A stretch of DNA of 64,000 nt, taken from the NCBI GenBank assembly GCA_019278155.1, contig JADMLC010000002.1, forward strand, positions 1 to 64,000. The letters are read 5' to 3'. The notes beneath the pieces are model-generated. The model worked only from the letters and a program-made list of their open reading frames with translations. It was not told the origin of the DNA and made no database searches. Every line of letters starts with the position of its first letter. Positions within the stretch are counted from its first letter, which is position 1. Shown here piece after piece: positions 8,916 to 19,033 of the stretch. The stretch comes from Candidatus Kinetoplastidibacterium crithidiae (GTDB lineage: Bacteria > Pseudomonadota > Gammaproteobacteria > Burkholderiales > Burkholderiaceae_B). Made by a program: the position numbers and the translations under genes.

Positions 8916-9869
8916 TTATTGCACAGCTTTTTTAATTATCTCTTCAAGAGCAAGAACATCTTTGATAAAGAGTCTTATTCCTTCTGATAGTTTTTCAGTA
9001 GCCATTTGATTCTCATTGAGCATTGACCTAAAGTCAATTTCAGAAATGTGTTTCGTATAAAGTGGTTTGGTAATATTATTTGATTTTAGCGTAGGAATAG
9101 TACTTCCTGGAGTATTATCTAACTTTGTAAGTAGCTCCGGACTAATTGTTAAAAGGTCACAACCAGATAAAGCCAAAATTTGATGGATATTTCTAAAGCT
9201 TGCTCCCATTATTTCTGTTTTGATTCCTAGCGATTTATAATAATTGTAAATTTCTACAACTGATTTTACTCCAGGATCATTTTGACCATGATTTTTTTCT
9301 TCATCCCAATTAGATCCAGCATGGTTTTTATACCAATCATAAATTCTACCAACAAAAGGAGATATTAATGTTACTTTTGCTTGTGCACATGCTACTGCTT
9401 GTGTTAAAGAGAAGAGCAGCGTTAGATTGCAATGTATGCCTTCTAATTCAAGAATTTCTGCTGCTTTAATACCTTCCCATGTTGCAGCAATTTTTATTAA
9501 AATTCTTTCTCTTTTAATACCGGCTTCTTCGTATAATTTAATCAAATAACGAGCTTTTTCTATAGTTTCTTTTGTATTGAAAGATAGTCTTGCATCTACT
9601 TCTGTAGATACTCTACCAGGTATTATTTTTAGTATTTCTTTCCCAAAAGACACAGTTATATTGTCAGCTATTTCCGATAAAGACATATGTTTACAATTTT
9701 TAATTGTATCTATTAATACATGATTGTATTCTTCTTTTTGTATTGCTTTTAATATTAATGAAGGATTTGTTGTTGCGTCAATTGGTTTCAGTGTTTTTAT
9801 TGCCTCAAAGTTTCCTGTGTCAGCAACAACTATAGTATGTTTTCTTAGTGATTCTAGTTGAGTATGCAT
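8916..9869 (-). CDS. tal: Transaldolase
   Basis: Transaldolase moves a dihydroxyacetone unit between sugar phosphates in the non-oxidative pentose phosphate pathway. The sequence is TalB-like along its length: HTIVVADTGNFEAIKTLKPI and DATTNPSLILKA at the N-terminus, RILIKIAATWEGIKAAEIL holding the Schiff-base lysine, and IMGASFRN with LTISPELL further on. The family N-terminus matches the ATG at 9869 (MHTQLESLRKHT). The frame opens five codons earlier with a TTG, which I reject. The 317-residue length agrees with TalB. It is the only minus-strand gene in this stretch; it converges on recR and diverges from carA. Confidence 0.95.
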   Translation of the reverse strand: MHTQLESLRKHTIVVADTGNFEAIKTLKPIDATTNPSLILKAIQKEEYNHVLIDTIKNCKHMSLSEIADNITVSFGKEILKIIPGRVSTEVDARLSFNTKETIEKARYLIKLYEEAGIKRERILIKIAATWEGIKAAEILELEGIHCNLTLLFSLTQAVACAQAKVTLISPFVGRIYDWYKNHAGSNWDEEKNHGQNDPGVKSVVEIYNYYKSLGIKTEIMGASFRNIHQILALSGCDLLTISPELLTKLDNTPGSTIPTLKSNNITKPLYTKHISEIDFRSMLNENQMATEKLSEGIRLFIKDVLALEEIIKKAVQ

Positions 9870-10014
9870 GATAATAAATTTCAAAAAGTAGTTTTTAAAT
9901 TAAAATTAGAATAATATATAAAGCGATGTTAAAAAAAATGTTGTTTTTATAAATATTAAGTGAATGTACAACAGTAATAGCTGATTGTCGATACTAAAAA
10001 TACTAGGGTTTATC

Positions 10015-11166
10015 GTGTTTTCTCAACTTTTTAAATATAGAAGTAAGTTTTCACCGGCAGTATTGGCTTTATCTTGCGGTGAAGTTTTTAAAGGTATATC
10101 TATAGGAGCTCCTGGATATGCAGTTGCAGAAGTTGTTTTTAATACGTCTATGACTGGTTATCAAGAGATTCTTACAGATCCTAGCTATACAGGCCAAATA
10201 GTCACTTTGACCTATCCTCACATAGGAAATACTGGAGTCAATAATGAAGATGTGGAATCAAGTCAAATACATGTTTCAGGTTTGATAATACGTAGTTGTC
10301 TAAGTAGAGTTTCTAATTTTCGATCTAATCAGTCTTTACCTGAATATTTGAAAAGCAATGGAATTGTTGCTATTTCAGATATTGATACTAGAAAACTAAC
10401 TCGGATTCTACGAGATAGAGGTTCTCAAGGTTCATGTATTCTTGTTGGTGATGACGTTGACAAAGCTATAAGTTTAGCTAAGAGTTTTTCTGGTATGGCA
10501 GGCCAAGACCTGGCTAAAACTGTTTCTAGAAAAACAAAAGAGTCATGGAATGAAAGCGTTTGGAAGTTAGGAGAAGGTTTTTCTAATATCAATCAATCAA
10601 AATTTCGAATTGTTGCTTATGATTTTGGGGTTAAAAGCAATATATTGAGACTTTTGGTGGATCGTGGCTGTGATGTCACCATCGTTCCAGCACAAACTAG
10701 TGCATCAGATGTCATCAATTTAAATCCAGATGGAATCTTCTTATCAAATGGCCCTGGTGATCCAGAGCCTTGTGATTATGCAATAGAGTCAATCAAGGTC
10801 TTTCTAGATAGAAAGATACCTTTGTTTGGTATTTGCTTAGGTCATCAATTGATGGCATTAGCTTTAGGAGCGAAGACTATCAAAATGAAAACAGGTCATC
10901 ATGGAGCCAACCATCCTGTTCAAGATCTGCAGTCAAAGAAAGTTTTTATTACTAGTCAAAATCATGGTTTTGCTGTTGATGCTGATACATTACCAAAAAA
11001 TGCTAGAGTAACTCATGTTTCATTGTTTGACGGTTCTTTGCAGGGTTTTGAATTGCTAGATCGTCCTGCATTTTGTTTCCAAGGTCATCCTGAGGCTAGT
11101 CCCGGACCTGTAGATATTGCTATTTTATTTGATAAATTTATTACTCTAATGTCCTCAAGAAAATAA
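10015..11166 (+). CDS. carA: Carbamoyl-phosphate synthase small (glutaminase) subunit
   Basis: CarA hydrolyses glutamine and channels ammonia to CarB, giving carbamoyl phosphate for arginine and pyrimidines. The N-terminal CPSase domain contains [20 protein letters not shown] and [13 protein letters not shown]. The class I glutamine amidotransferase domain has [13 protein letters not shown], the nucleophile cysteine in [15 protein letters not shown], and the His-Glu pair in [10 protein letters not shown] take GTG at 10015 as the start: an AGGG ribosome site lies 6 bp upstream and the protein then begins [19 protein letters not shown]. The frame extends back to a TTG at 9985 with no ribosome site. 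It is followed 10 bp later by carB. Confidence 0.93.
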   Translation: MFSQLFKYRSKFSPAVLALSCGEVFKGISIGAPGYAVAEVVFNTSMTGYQEILTDPSYTGQIVTLTYPHIGNTGVNNEDVESSQIHVSGLIIRSCLSRVSNFRSNQSLPEYLKSNGIVAISDIDTRKLTRILRDRGSQGSCILVGDDVDKAISLAKSFSGMAGQDLAKTVSRKTKESWNESVWKLGEGFSNINQSKFRIVAYDFGVKSNILRLLVDRGCDVTIVPAQTSASDVINLNPDGIFLSNGPGDPEPCDYAIESIKVFLDRKIPLFGICLGHQLMALALGAKTIKMKTGHHGANHPVQDLQSKKVFITSQNHGFAVDADTLPKNARVTHVSLFDGSLQGFELLDRPAFCFQGHPEASPGPVDIAILFDKFITLMSSRK

Positions 11167-11176
11167 AGGTTGTAAA

Positions 11177-14100
11177 ATGCCAAAGCGTAAAGACCTAAAA
11201 AGCATTCTTATTATTGGAGCTGGCCCTATAGTGATAGGCCAAGCTTGTGAGTTTGATTATTCTGGAGCGCAAGCTTGTAAAGCGCTTAAATCGGAAGGGT
11301 TTCGTACTATTCTAGTTAATAGTAATCCTGCCACTATCATGACAGATCCAGAGACTGCTGATGTAACTTATATAGAACCTATAAATTTTCAAGCTTTAGA
11401 GAAAATTATAGAGAAAGAAAGACCTGATGCTTTATTACCTACTATGGGTGGTCAGACAGCATTGAATTGTGCTTTAGACTTAGCACATCATGGTATTTTA
11501 GATAAATATAATGTTGAGTTAATTGGTGCAAATGCTGCTGCAATTGAAAAAGCTGAAGATCGTCAAAAATTTAAGCAAGCTATGACAAATATAGGGTTGG
11601 AATCTGCTAAATCAGGCATGGCTCATAGTATGGAGGAAGCTTGGGATATTCAACGTAATATTGCCTCTTCAGGTATTTCTGCTTTTCCTGTTGTAATCCG
11701 TCCTAGTTTTACAATGGGAGGTTCAGGAGGTGGTATTGCTTATAATGCAGAAGAATTTGAAGATATTTGTCTGAGAGGCCTAGAGGCTTCACCTACGAAT
11801 GAACTTTTAATCGAAGAGTCTTTGCTTGGTTGGAAAGAGTTTGAAATGGAGGTAATTCGTGACAAGGTAGATAATTGCATAATAATATGTTCCATAGAAA
11901 ATTTGGACCCAATGGGTGTTCATACTGGTGATTCTATTACAGTCGCTCCTGCACAAACATTGACAGACAAAGAATACCAAATTATGAGGAATGCTTCTAT
12001 TGCTGTTTTGCGTGAAATAGGAGTGGATACAGGCGGATCTAATGTGCAATTCGCTGTAAATCCTAAGAATGGCCGCATGGTTGTTATAGAAATGAATCCT
12101 AGAGTTTCAAGATCCTCTGCTTTAGCCTCGAAGGCTACTGGTTTTCCCATAGCTAAAGTAGCTGCATTGTTAGCAGTTGGATATACTCTTGATGAATTGA
12201 AGAATGATATAACTGGTGGTTTAACTCCAGCTGCATTCGAACCGTCTATTGATTATGTTGTCACAAAAGTTCCAAGATTTGCTTTTGAAAAGTTTCCAAC
12301 AGCTAATTCCAGATTGACAACACAGATGAAGTCAGTTGGTGAAGTTATGGCTATTGGTAGAACTTTTCAGGAGTCATTCCAAAAAGCTCTTAGAGGTTTA
12401 GAGGTTGGTGTAGATGGGTTAAATCAGAAAACAGTTGATTGTGAAACTTTGCAAGTAGAGCTTGGAGAACCCGGCCCTGAAAGAATATGGTATGTTGCTG
12501 ATGCTTTTGCTCAAAACTGGACAGTAGATGAGGTGCATAACATTACGAAGATTGATCCATGGTTTTTAGATCAAATAAAAGAAATAGTTGATATAGAACT
12601 TTCATTAGAAAACTATAATTTAGCTGATTTAGATTATGCAACTTTATTTGAATTAAAAAGGAGAGGTTTTTCTGATTCTCGTATAGGTTACTTATTAGAT
12701 TCGTCTGAATATGAAATAAGAAAATTACGTCATGAATTAGGAATTATTCCTGTTTATAAAAGGGTTGATACATGTGCTTCTGAATTTTCTACAAATACTG
12801 CTTACATGTACTCTACCTATGAAGATGAATGTGAATCTAATCCTTCAATTGATAAACAAAAAGTTATCATTTTAGGTGGAGGTCCTAATAGAATTGGCCA
12901 GGGAATTGAGTTTGATTATTGTTGTGTACATGCTTCTCTTGCTTTAAGAGAGGATGGTTACGAAACAATAATGATCAATTGTAATCCTGAAACTGTTTCT
13001 ACAGATTATGATATTTCTGATAGGTTGTATTTCGAACCTTTAACATTAGAAAATGTGTTGGAAATTGTTAATAAAGAAAATCCTATTGGTGTAATAGTTC
13101 ATTATGGTGGACAAACTCCATTAAAATTAGCGAAATCTTTAGAAGCTAATGGTGTTCCAATCATTGGTACAAGTCCAGAGTCTATCGATATAGCAGAAGA
13201 TAGAGAAAGATTTCAAAAATTATTAAATAAAATTAACTTAAGGCAACCTCCAAATCGTACAGCTAGAACTGAATCCGAGGCTTTAGCTTTAGCTGCAGAA
13301 ATAGGTTATCCATTAGTTGTTCGTCCTAGTTATGTTTTGGGAGGAAGAGCTATGGAAATAGTTCATGAGCAAAATGATCTTGAAAGATATATGAGAGATG
13401 CAGTAAAAGTAAGTAATGATTCTCCAGTATTATTAGATAGGTTTTTAAATCATGCAACCGAGGTGGATGTAGATTGTTTATCAGATGGATCTAATTTTTT
13501 TATAGCTGGTGTAATGGAGCATATAGAGCAAGCAGGTGTTCATTCTGGTGACTCTGCGTGCAGTTTGCCTCCTTATTCTCTTTCAGAAGAAATAATTTCT
13601 GAAATAAAAGCTCAAACCGGATTGATAGCTAAATCTTTAAATGTTAAAGGGTTAATGAATATTCAGTTTGCAGTACAAGATGGAGATGTTTATGTCCTAG
13701 AAGTCAATCCTAGAGCATCTCGTACAGTGCCATATGTATCAAAATCTACTGGGTTGCAATTAGCTAAAGTGGCAGCTAGAATCAAAGTTGGTAAGAGTTT
13801 ATTAGAACAGAATGTATTAAATGAAATTAGACCTGATTATTTCTCTGTAAAGGAAGCAGTTTTTCCATTTGTTAAGTTTCCAGGAGTAGATACTATTCTT
13901 GGTCCTGAAATGAAGTCAACAGGTGAGGTTATGGGTGTTGGCAAAACATTTGGGGAGGCTTATGTAAAAGCTCAATTAGGTGCTGGAGTAAAATTACCTA
14001 ATTCTGGAACTGCCTTTATTAGCGTTAGAGATCAGGATAAAAATATAGTTGTTGAAATTGCTAAGGGTTTGTATGAACTTGGTTTTCAATTAGTGGCTTC

Positions 14101-14416
14101 CAAAGGTACGGCTAAAAAAATAATTGATGCTGGTCTGCCTGTCAAAATCGTAAATAAGGTTAATGAGGGTCGTCCTCATATTGTGGATATGATTAGAAAT
14201 GGTGAGATCTCTTTAGTTATTAATACTGTAGAAGAAAGAAGAAATGCTATTGTTGACTCTAGAATGATTCGTGTACAGTCGTTAGCTAACAGAGTTACTT
14301 GCTTTACAACGGTGTCTGGAGCTCGGGCTGCTGTTCAGGGCATGCATTATCTAAGAGGTTCTTCAGGAATGCAGGTTTACTCTTTGCAAGAATTACATGC
14401 TTCTTTACGAAGATAA
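11177..14416 (+). CDS. carB: Carbamoyl-phosphate synthase large subunit
   Basis: CarB makes carbamoyl phosphate from bicarbonate, ammonia and two ATP. The two homologous ATP-grasp halves are both present. The first opens with [21 protein letters not shown] and has [18 protein letters not shown] and [18 protein letters not shown]. The second opens with [20 protein letters not shown] and has [16 protein letters not shown] and [20 protein letters not shown]-terminal MGS-type allosteric domain ([16 protein letters not shown]) follows. The length of 1079 residues is that of a complete enzyme. It forms an operon with carA and ends shortly before a strong hairpin terminator. Confidence 0.97.
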   Translation: MPKRKDLKSILIIGAGPIVIGQACEFDYSGAQACKALKSEGFRTILVNSNPATIMTDPETADVTYIEPINFQALEKIIEKERPDALLPTMGGQTALNCALDLAHHGILDKYNVELIGANAAAIEKAEDRQKFKQAMTNIGLESAKSGMAHSMEEAWDIQRNIASSGISAFPVVIRPSFTMGGSGGGIAYNAEEFEDICLRGLEASPTNELLIEESLLGWKEFEMEVIRDKVDNCIIICSIENLDPMGVHTGDSITVAPAQTLTDKEYQIMRNASIAVLREIGVDTGGSNVQFAVNPKNGRMVVIEMNPRVSRSSALASKATGFPIAKVAALLAVGYTLDELKNDITGGLTPAAFEPSIDYVVTKVPRFAFEKFPTANSRLTTQMKSVGEVMAIGRTFQESFQKALRGLEVGVDGLNQKTVDCETLQVELGEPGPERIWYVADAFAQNWTVDEVHNITKIDPWFLDQIKEIVDIELSLENYNLADLDYATLFELKRRGFSDSRIGYLLDSSEYEIRKLRHELGIIPVYKRVDTCASEFSTNTAYMYSTYEDECESNPSIDKQKVIILGGGPNRIGQGIEFDYCCVHASLALREDGYETIMINCNPETVSTDYDISDRLYFEPLTLENVLEIVNKENPIGVIVHYGGQTPLKLAKSLEANGVPIIGTSPESIDIAEDRERFQKLLNKINLRQPPNRTARTESEALALAAEIGYPLVVRPSYVLGGRAMEIVHEQNDLERYMRDAVKVSNDSPVLLDRFLNHATEVDVDCLSDGSNFFIAGVMEHIEQAGVHSGDSACSLPPYSLSEEIISEIKAQTGLIAKSLNVKGLMNIQFAVQDGDVYVLEVNPRASRTVPYVSKSTGLQLAKVAARIKVGKSLLEQNVLNEIRPDYFSVKEAVFPFVKFPGVDTILGPEMKSTGEVMGVGKTFGEAYVKAQLGAGVKLPNSGTAFISVRDQDKNIVVEIAKGLYELGFQLVASKGTAKKIIDAGLPVKIVNKVNEGRPHIVDMIRNGEISLVINTVEERRNAIVDSRMIRVQSLANRVTCFTTVSGARAAVQGMHYLRGSSGMQVYSLQELHASLRR

Positions 14417-14490
14417 CTACATTAGTTTATACAAACCTATTATAAACAATTGATTGCAATAATATTTAAAATTGTAGATAATAGTAAACT

Positions 14491-14522
14491 AAAACCCCGG
14501 TTCTTATATGAGTCGGGGTTTT
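14491..14522 (+). terminator. Rho-independent terminator after carB
   Basis: AAAACCCCG (14491-14499) pairs perfectly with CGGGGTTTT (14514-14522) across a 14-nt loop. The four T residues ending the stem form a short U tract. The stem is unusually GC-rich for its surroundings. It lies 75 bp after the carB stop and before greA. Confidence 0.85.
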
Positions 14523-14575
14523 GTATTTATGATGATTTGTGTTCATAAGTTAATAATTTTATAGGAAAACATATT

Positions 14576-15052
14576 ATGTCTACGATTCCTCTTACAGTTA
14601 AAGGAGCAGAATCTTTGCGTAAAGAATTACATAAATTGAAAACAGAGGAAAGACCATCGGTGATTAATGCAATAGCTGAAGCACGTTCACATGGAGACCT
14701 TTCAGAGAATGCTGAATATGACGCAGCTCGTGAACGTCAAGGTTTTATTGAAAGTCGTATTGCTAACTTAGAATCAATTCTTTCAAATGCTCAAATAATT
14801 GATCCTACAAGTATTATATCAGAAGGAAGGGTGGTTTTTGGGGCTACTGTTTGCATTGAAGATATAGCTTCTCATAAAAGATACTCCTATCAAATAGTTG
14901 GCGATGCTGAAGCAGATATTAAATTAAATTTAATATCTGTTTCTAGCCCGATGGCTAGAGCGATGATAGGTAAAGAAGAAGGAGACCTAATAGACGTAAA
15001 GGCCCCATCTGGAAATTATGAGTACGAGATTATAGAAATCAATTATGTTTAG
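14576..15052 (+). CDS. greA: Transcription elongation factor GreA
   Basis: GreA enters the RNA polymerase secondary channel and stimulates cleavage of backtracked transcripts. The protein is 158 residues, the standard length. The N-terminal coiled coil ends in the catalytic acidic tip, seen as [20 protein letters not shown] near residues 37-56 (conserved Asp-Leu-Ser-Glu-Asn). The C-terminal FKBP-like domain has [27 protein letters not shown] lies a few bases upstream of the ATG. It is monocistronic, bracketed by terminators on both sides. Confidence 0.96.
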   Translation: MSTIPLTVKGAESLRKELHKLKTEERPSVINAIAEARSHGDLSENAEYDAARERQGFIESRIANLESILSNAQIIDPTSIISEGRVVFGATVCIEDIASHKRYSYQIVGDAEADIKLNLISVSSPMARAMIGKEEGDLIDVKAPSGNYEYEIIEINYV

Positions 15053-15089
15053 ATTTAAATCTTTCTGTGAAATTTCTGTTTATTTTTGA

Positions 15090-15130
15090 GGCAAAAGGAT
15101 AATTCAGATTTTTAGAAAAATTCTTTTGCC
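15090..15130. terminator. Hairpin terminator between convergent greA and yhbY
   Basis: GGCAAAAGGA (15090-15099) pairs with TTCTTTTGCC (15121-15130), ten pairs including one G.T, across a 21-nt AT-rich loop. T-rich tracts lie outside the stem in both directions, so it could serve both greA (plus) and yhbY (minus). Confidence 0.6.
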
Positions 15131-15135
15131 CTATT

Positions 15136-15438
15136 TTATAGGGAAGATTGTTCTTTTAAGTTGTTTTCTCTTTCTTTGTAAATCACACAAGTTTTTCCTA
15201 TCTGTTGGATTAGTTGGCATTTAATATCTTTGCATATGGTGTCTATAATTTGTAACCGTTCTATTTTTTCTTTTCCATGGATTTTTAATTTTATAAGTTC
15301 GTGTGCTTTAATCGTAAAGTTAATTTCTTTCAGAACTTCTTGTGTAATTCCTTTATATCCTATTATTACTGTAGGCTTTAATTTATGGGCAAGATTATTT
15401 AGCTTAGTTCGTTTATTGTGAATGGAATTTTTATTCAT
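15136..15438 (-). CDS. yhbY: YhbY-type CRM-domain RNA-binding protein (ribosome assembly)
   Basis: This 100-residue protein is a single CRM (CRS1-YhbY) domain. In E. coli YhbY binds 50S precursors and helps late ribosome assembly. The conserved loop is visible as IIGYKGITQEVLKEI near residues 25-39, and HELIKLKIHGKEK follows. The C-terminus ends in a charged segment. It is divergent from rlmE, another 23S rRNA gene, with only 22 bp between the two start codons; this pairing next to rlmE and ftsH is conserved in proteobacteria. Its promoter must lie largely within rlmE. Confidence 0.88.
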   Translation of the reverse strand: MNKNSIHNKRTKLNNLAHKLKPTVIIGYKGITQEVLKEINFTIKAHELIKLKIHGKEKIERLQIIDTICKDIKCQLIQQIGKTCVIYKERENNLKEQSSL

Positions 15439-15460
15439 ATATGTTTGAGGTCTTATAATA

Positions 15461-16096
15461 ATGTCAAAATATAAATCATCTAAGAAATGGGTAAAAGAAC
15501 ATATCGCAGATCCTTATGTAAAACTTGCACAAAAGCTTGATTATCGAGCACGTTCAGCCTTCAAGCTAATTGAGATAATAGAAACACTCAAAATAAATTT
15601 TGCAAGCAATAAGGTAGTAGTAGATTTAGGTTCTTCTCCAGGTAGCTGGTCTCAGGTAATACGCAACAAGATGATCCTACCAAATGGTAACATAAATGGA
15701 AGAATTATTGCATTAGATATATTGCCTATGGAACCAATTCCTGGTGTTGATTTTATACAAGGAGATTTTAGAGATATAGAAATCCAAGAAATATTAAAAA
15801 ATGCTTTATATAATCAATTAGTAGATATTGTAATTTCTGATATGGCCCCCAATTTAACAGGTATCGCTAGTGCAGATAGCGCAAGAATTCAAGATGTTTG
15901 TGAATTGGCTATGAGTTTTTCAGTGGGTCATTTAAAAAGAAGTGGTGTTATGATAGTAAAAGCTTTTCATGGTGAGGGTTTTTCACAAATTGTATATCTA
16001 TACAAGAAGTTTTTTAAAAAAGTTGTTGAATTTAAACCCAAAGCTTCTCGTGACAGATCATCAGAAACTTTTTTAATAGCGCAAACTCTCAAGTGA
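15461..16096 (+). CDS. rlmE: 23S rRNA (uridine-2552-2'-O)-methyltransferase RlmE
   Basis: RlmE (FtsJ/RrmJ) methylates the ribose of U2552 in the A loop of 23S rRNA at a late step of 50S assembly. The SAM-binding site is VVDLGSSPGSWSQVI near residue 63. The K-D-K-E catalytic set is present: Lys in YRARSAFKLIEI, Asp in VISDMAPNLTG, Lys in GVMIVKAFHG, and Glu in DRSSETFLIAQ. The length of 211 residues is normal. It precedes ftsH as in many proteobacteria but has its own divergent start region shared with yhbY. Confidence 0.95.
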   Translation: MSKYKSSKKWVKEHIADPYVKLAQKLDYRARSAFKLIEIIETLKINFASNKVVVDLGSSPGSWSQVIRNKMILPNGNINGRIIALDILPMEPIPGVDFIQGDFRDIEIQEILKNALYNQLVDIVISDMAPNLTGIASADSARIQDVCELAMSFSVGHLKRSGVMIVKAFHGEGFSQIVYLYKKFFKKVVEFKPKASRDRSSETFLIAQTLK

Positions 16097-16157
16097 GCAT
16101 ATTGATAGTTTTAAAAAAAATATTAATTTTTAATTAAAACAATTATTCCTATATGTT

Positions 16158-16186
16158 TTGAATGATATAATTATAATTAGTATAAT
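16158..16186 (+). promoter_or_regulatory. Sigma70-type promoter upstream of ftsH
   Basis: TTGAAT (16158-16163) and TATAAT (16181-16186) are separated by exactly 17 bp, in the gap between rlmE and ftsH. A transcript would begin near 16193, leaving a leader of about 110 nt before the preferred TTG start. AT-rich DNA gives chance matches, but spacing and -10 are ideal. Confidence 0.5.
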
Positions 16187-16303
16187 ATATCTTGATGTGT
16201 TTATTTCTTATTCTGCATTTAGAATAAGAATTTTTGTTTTATGTTGAATCCCTCTAAAGGGTCTAATGTAGCTAATTTTGTAATTGTAAGCAGGAGTTCT
16301 ACT

Positions 16304-18151
16304 TTGAATAGTTCTTTTTCAAAAGTTACAGTATGGATAGGAATAGCCCTAGTGCTTTTTACTGTATTTAAACATTTTGACGGACGTAGTAGGTTTCAAG
16401 AGAACTATACCTATACTCATTTTATGGATGATGTTCGTTCAGGACATATTAAAAAAGTCGAAGTACAAGGAGATGTTTTACGTGTTTTGTCTGATAATGG
16501 ACGAGTTCATTCTCTAGTATCTCCTGGAGATTTATGGATGGTTTCTGACTTATTGAAAAATAATGTACAGGTTGTGGCTAAACCTAGAGAAGAGCCTTCA
16601 TTTTTAGTAAGCGTTTTTGTTTCATGGTTTCCTATGCTTTTATTGATAGGTATTTGGGTATTCTTTATGAGGCAAATGCAAGGTGGAGGTAAGGGTGGGG
16701 CTTTTAGTTTTGGTAAGTCTAGAGCGAAAATGTTAGATGACTCTAATAATAATACTACATTTGCTGACGTGGCTGGATGTGATGAAGCAAAGGAAGAGGT
16801 TCAGGAATTAGTTGATTTTTTAAAAGAGCCAACTAAGTTTCAAGTTTTAGGAGGTCGTATCCCTAAAGGTGTATTGATGGTTGGCTCTCCAGGAACTGGA
16901 AAAACATTATTGGCTAGAGCGATAGCAGGTGAAGCCAAGGTTCCTTTTTTTAGTATTTCTGGATCTGATTTTGTCGAAATGTTTGTTGGTGTCGGTGCTT
17001 CTCGTGTAAGAGATATGTTTGAAAATGCAAAAAAACATGCTCCATGTATAATTTTTATTGATGAAATAGATGCGGTAGGTAGACAGCGAGGTGCCGGTGT
17101 AGGTGGTGGTAATGATGAAAGAGAACAAACTCTTAATCAAATGTTAGTTGAAATGGATGGCTTTGAAACAGGTCAAGGTGTTGTGGTTGTAGCCGCGACT
17201 AATAGACCAGATGTTTTAGATCCAGCACTGCTGAGGCCTGGTCGCTTTGATAGGCAAGTAGTTGTCCCTTTGCCGGATATTAGAGGTAGAGAACAAATAT
17301 TAAATGTTCATATGAAACAAGTTCCATTATCTGATGATGTAGATGCTTCTGTTATAGCTCGTGGAACTCCAGGTTTTTCTGGTGCTGATTTAGCTAATTT
17401 AGTTAATGAAGCAGCTTTATTTGCAGCGAGAAGAAATGCAAAAAAAGTAGAAATGTTGGATTTTGAAAAAGCTAAAGATAAGATCATAATGGGTTCAGAA
17501 AGAAGGTCTATTGTTATGCCAGAAGATGAACGTCGCAATACTGCCTATCATGAGTCTGGTCATGCAGTTGTGGCGAAATTCTTACCAAAAACAGATCCAG
17601 TTCATAAAGTGACAATTATTCCTAGAGGTCTAGCTTTAGGAGTAACTATGCAATTGCCAGAACATGATCGTTATAGCATGGATAAAAATCGTTTGTTGAA
17701 TATGATTTCAGTACTATTTGGTGGTCGTATTGCTGAAGAGATATTTATGAATCAAATGACTACAGGAGCCTCTAATGATTTTGAAAGAGCTACTTCTATT
17801 GCCAGAGATATTGTTACTCGATATGGGATGTCTAAAGAATTGGGCCCAATGATATATGCTGACAATGAGAATGAGGTTTTTTTAGGTCGTAGTGTTACTA
17901 AGACAATACATGTTTCAGAAGCCACTATGCAAAAAGTTGATAATGAAATTAGAAGAATTATAGATGAACAGTACAATATTGCAAGAAGCATTATAGAGTC
18001 TAATCGTGATGTTGTTGAAAATATGGCTTTAGCCTTGTTAGATATAGAAACAATTAATGCGGATCAGATTGATGCAATTGTTTCTAGAAAGATAACCAAG
18101 GACGATAATGGCAAAATTGTATTTATTGATTCTAGTAAAGAGAATTCTTGA
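16304..18151 (+). CDS. ftsH: ATP-dependent zinc metalloprotease FtsH
   Basis: FtsH is the membrane-anchored AAA+ protease that degrades misassembled membrane proteins and short-lived cytosolic factors. Two N-terminal membrane segments ([13 protein letters not shown] and [20 protein letters not shown]) flank a periplasmic loop. Walker A is [18 protein letters not shown], Walker [12 protein letters not shown], and the zinc site is [10 protein letters not shown] with HEXXH. I choose TTG 16304 because AGGAG lies 7 bp upstream and the protein then begins MNSSFSKV, like typical FtsH. The frame stays open 21 codons further to an ATG at 16241 that lacks a ribosome site. folP follows closely. Confidence 0.95.
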   Translation: MNSSFSKVTVWIGIALVLFTVFKHFDGRSRFQENYTYTHFMDDVRSGHIKKVEVQGDVLRVLSDNGRVHSLVSPGDLWMVSDLLKNNVQVVAKPREEPSFLVSVFVSWFPMLLLIGIWVFFMRQMQGGGKGGAFSFGKSRAKMLDDSNNNTTFADVAGCDEAKEEVQELVDFLKEPTKFQVLGGRIPKGVLMVGSPGTGKTLLARAIAGEAKVPFFSISGSDFVEMFVGVGASRVRDMFENAKKHAPCIIFIDEIDAVGRQRGAGVGGGNDEREQTLNQMLVEMDGFETGQGVVVVAATNRPDVLDPALLRPGRFDRQVVVPLPDIRGREQILNVHMKQVPLSDDVDASVIARGTPGFSGADLANLVNEAALFAARRNAKKVEMLDFEKAKDKIIMGSERRSIVMPEDERRNTAYHESGHAVVAKFLPKTDPVHKVTIIPRGLALGVTMQLPEHDRYSMDKNRLLNMISVLFGGRIAEEIFMNQMTTGASNDFERATSIARDIVTRYGMSKELGPMIYADNENEVFLGRSVTKTIHVSEATMQKVDNEIRRIIDEQYNIARSIIESNRDVVENMALALLDIETINADQIDAIVSRKITKDDNGKIVFIDSSKENS

Positions 18152-18187
18152 TTATTTATATTAATCTATAGCTTTTGGTTTATTTTT

Positions 18188-19030
18188 ATGAGTTTGAGTA
18201 ATAAGAAAATTAGGTCTGGACGTTTTATTATTGATTATTCAAATCCTGTTGTTATGGGCATCTTGAACATTACCCCTGATTCTTTTTCAGATGCTGGAAA
18301 ATATTACTCATATAAGAAAGCCATATCTCATGCTGAAAAAATGATTGAGGAAGGAGTCGACATAATAGATATAGGAGCCGAATCGACAAGACCTGGTTCT
18401 TTGCCTGTTCCTAAAGATGAAGAATTGAAACGTTTATTACCTGTAATTAGGTGTTTATTGAAATATGATATTCCTTTATCTGTAGATACTTATAAACCAG
18501 AAGTAATGCAAGTTGTCCTTGATGAAGGTGTTGATTTAATAAATGATGTATATGGTTTTTGTTCATCCAAGGCTATGGATGTAGTATCCCCTTATGATTG
18601 TGCTCTTTGTGTAATGCATATGAAAGGAGTTCCTTTTAATATGCAGGACAATATTCTCAATGTTGATGTTGTTAGTAATGTGTATAGTTTTTTTAATAGG
18701 ATTGTTAATGAATTTGTTAGTAAAAGAATAAGTTTGGATAGAGTAATATTAGATCCAGGCATAGGTTTTGGTAAAGATTTTTATCAAAATCTTATTTTGA
18801 TAAAAAAACTAGAGAACTTGCGTTATAGTAGTTTGCCTATTTTAGTAGGGTTGTCGAGAAAATCATTTATAGGTAGTATTACAGGTCGTGATCCGTCAGA
18901 TCGTTTATTTGGTAGCATATCTGCTATGTTAGCATCTATTGCTCATGGAGCTAATTTCGTAAGAGTTCATGATGTTGCTGCAACTAAAGAAGCTATCAAA
19001 GTATGGCAAGCAATAAATCAGAGTTCTTGA
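18188..19030 (+). CDS. folP: Dihydropteroate synthase
   Basis: FolP condenses p-aminobenzoate with the dihydropterin pyrophosphate in folate synthesis. It is a TIM-barrel enzyme with both family signatures: VVMGILNITPDSFSDAGKY near residue 21 and IIDIGAESTRPGSLPV near 60. The LSVDTYKPEVM, LINDVYGF, ILDPGIGFGKD and ILVGLSRKSFIG blocks follow in order. At 280 residues it is complete. It lies between ftsH and glmM in the conserved ftsH-folP-glmM order, with 3 bp to glmM, so the two are probably cotranscribed. Confidence 0.96.
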   Translation: MSLSNKKIRSGRFIIDYSNPVVMGILNITPDSFSDAGKYYSYKKAISHAEKMIEEGVDIIDIGAESTRPGSLPVPKDEELKRLLPVIRCLLKYDIPLSVDTYKPEVMQVVLDEGVDLINDVYGFCSSKAMDVVSPYDCALCVMHMKGVPFNMQDNILNVDVVSNVYSFFNRIVNEFVSKRISLDRVILDPGIGFGKDFYQNLILIKKLENLRYSSLPILVGLSRKSFIGSITGRDPSDRLFGSISAMLASIAHGANFVRVHDVAATKEAIKVWQAINQSS

Positions 19031-19033
19031 TTT

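Noticed and set aside
16241..16303. N-terminal extension of FtsH from ATG 16241
   Set aside because: No ribosome site precedes it, whereas TTG 16304 has AGGAG at ideal spacing and gives the family N-terminus.
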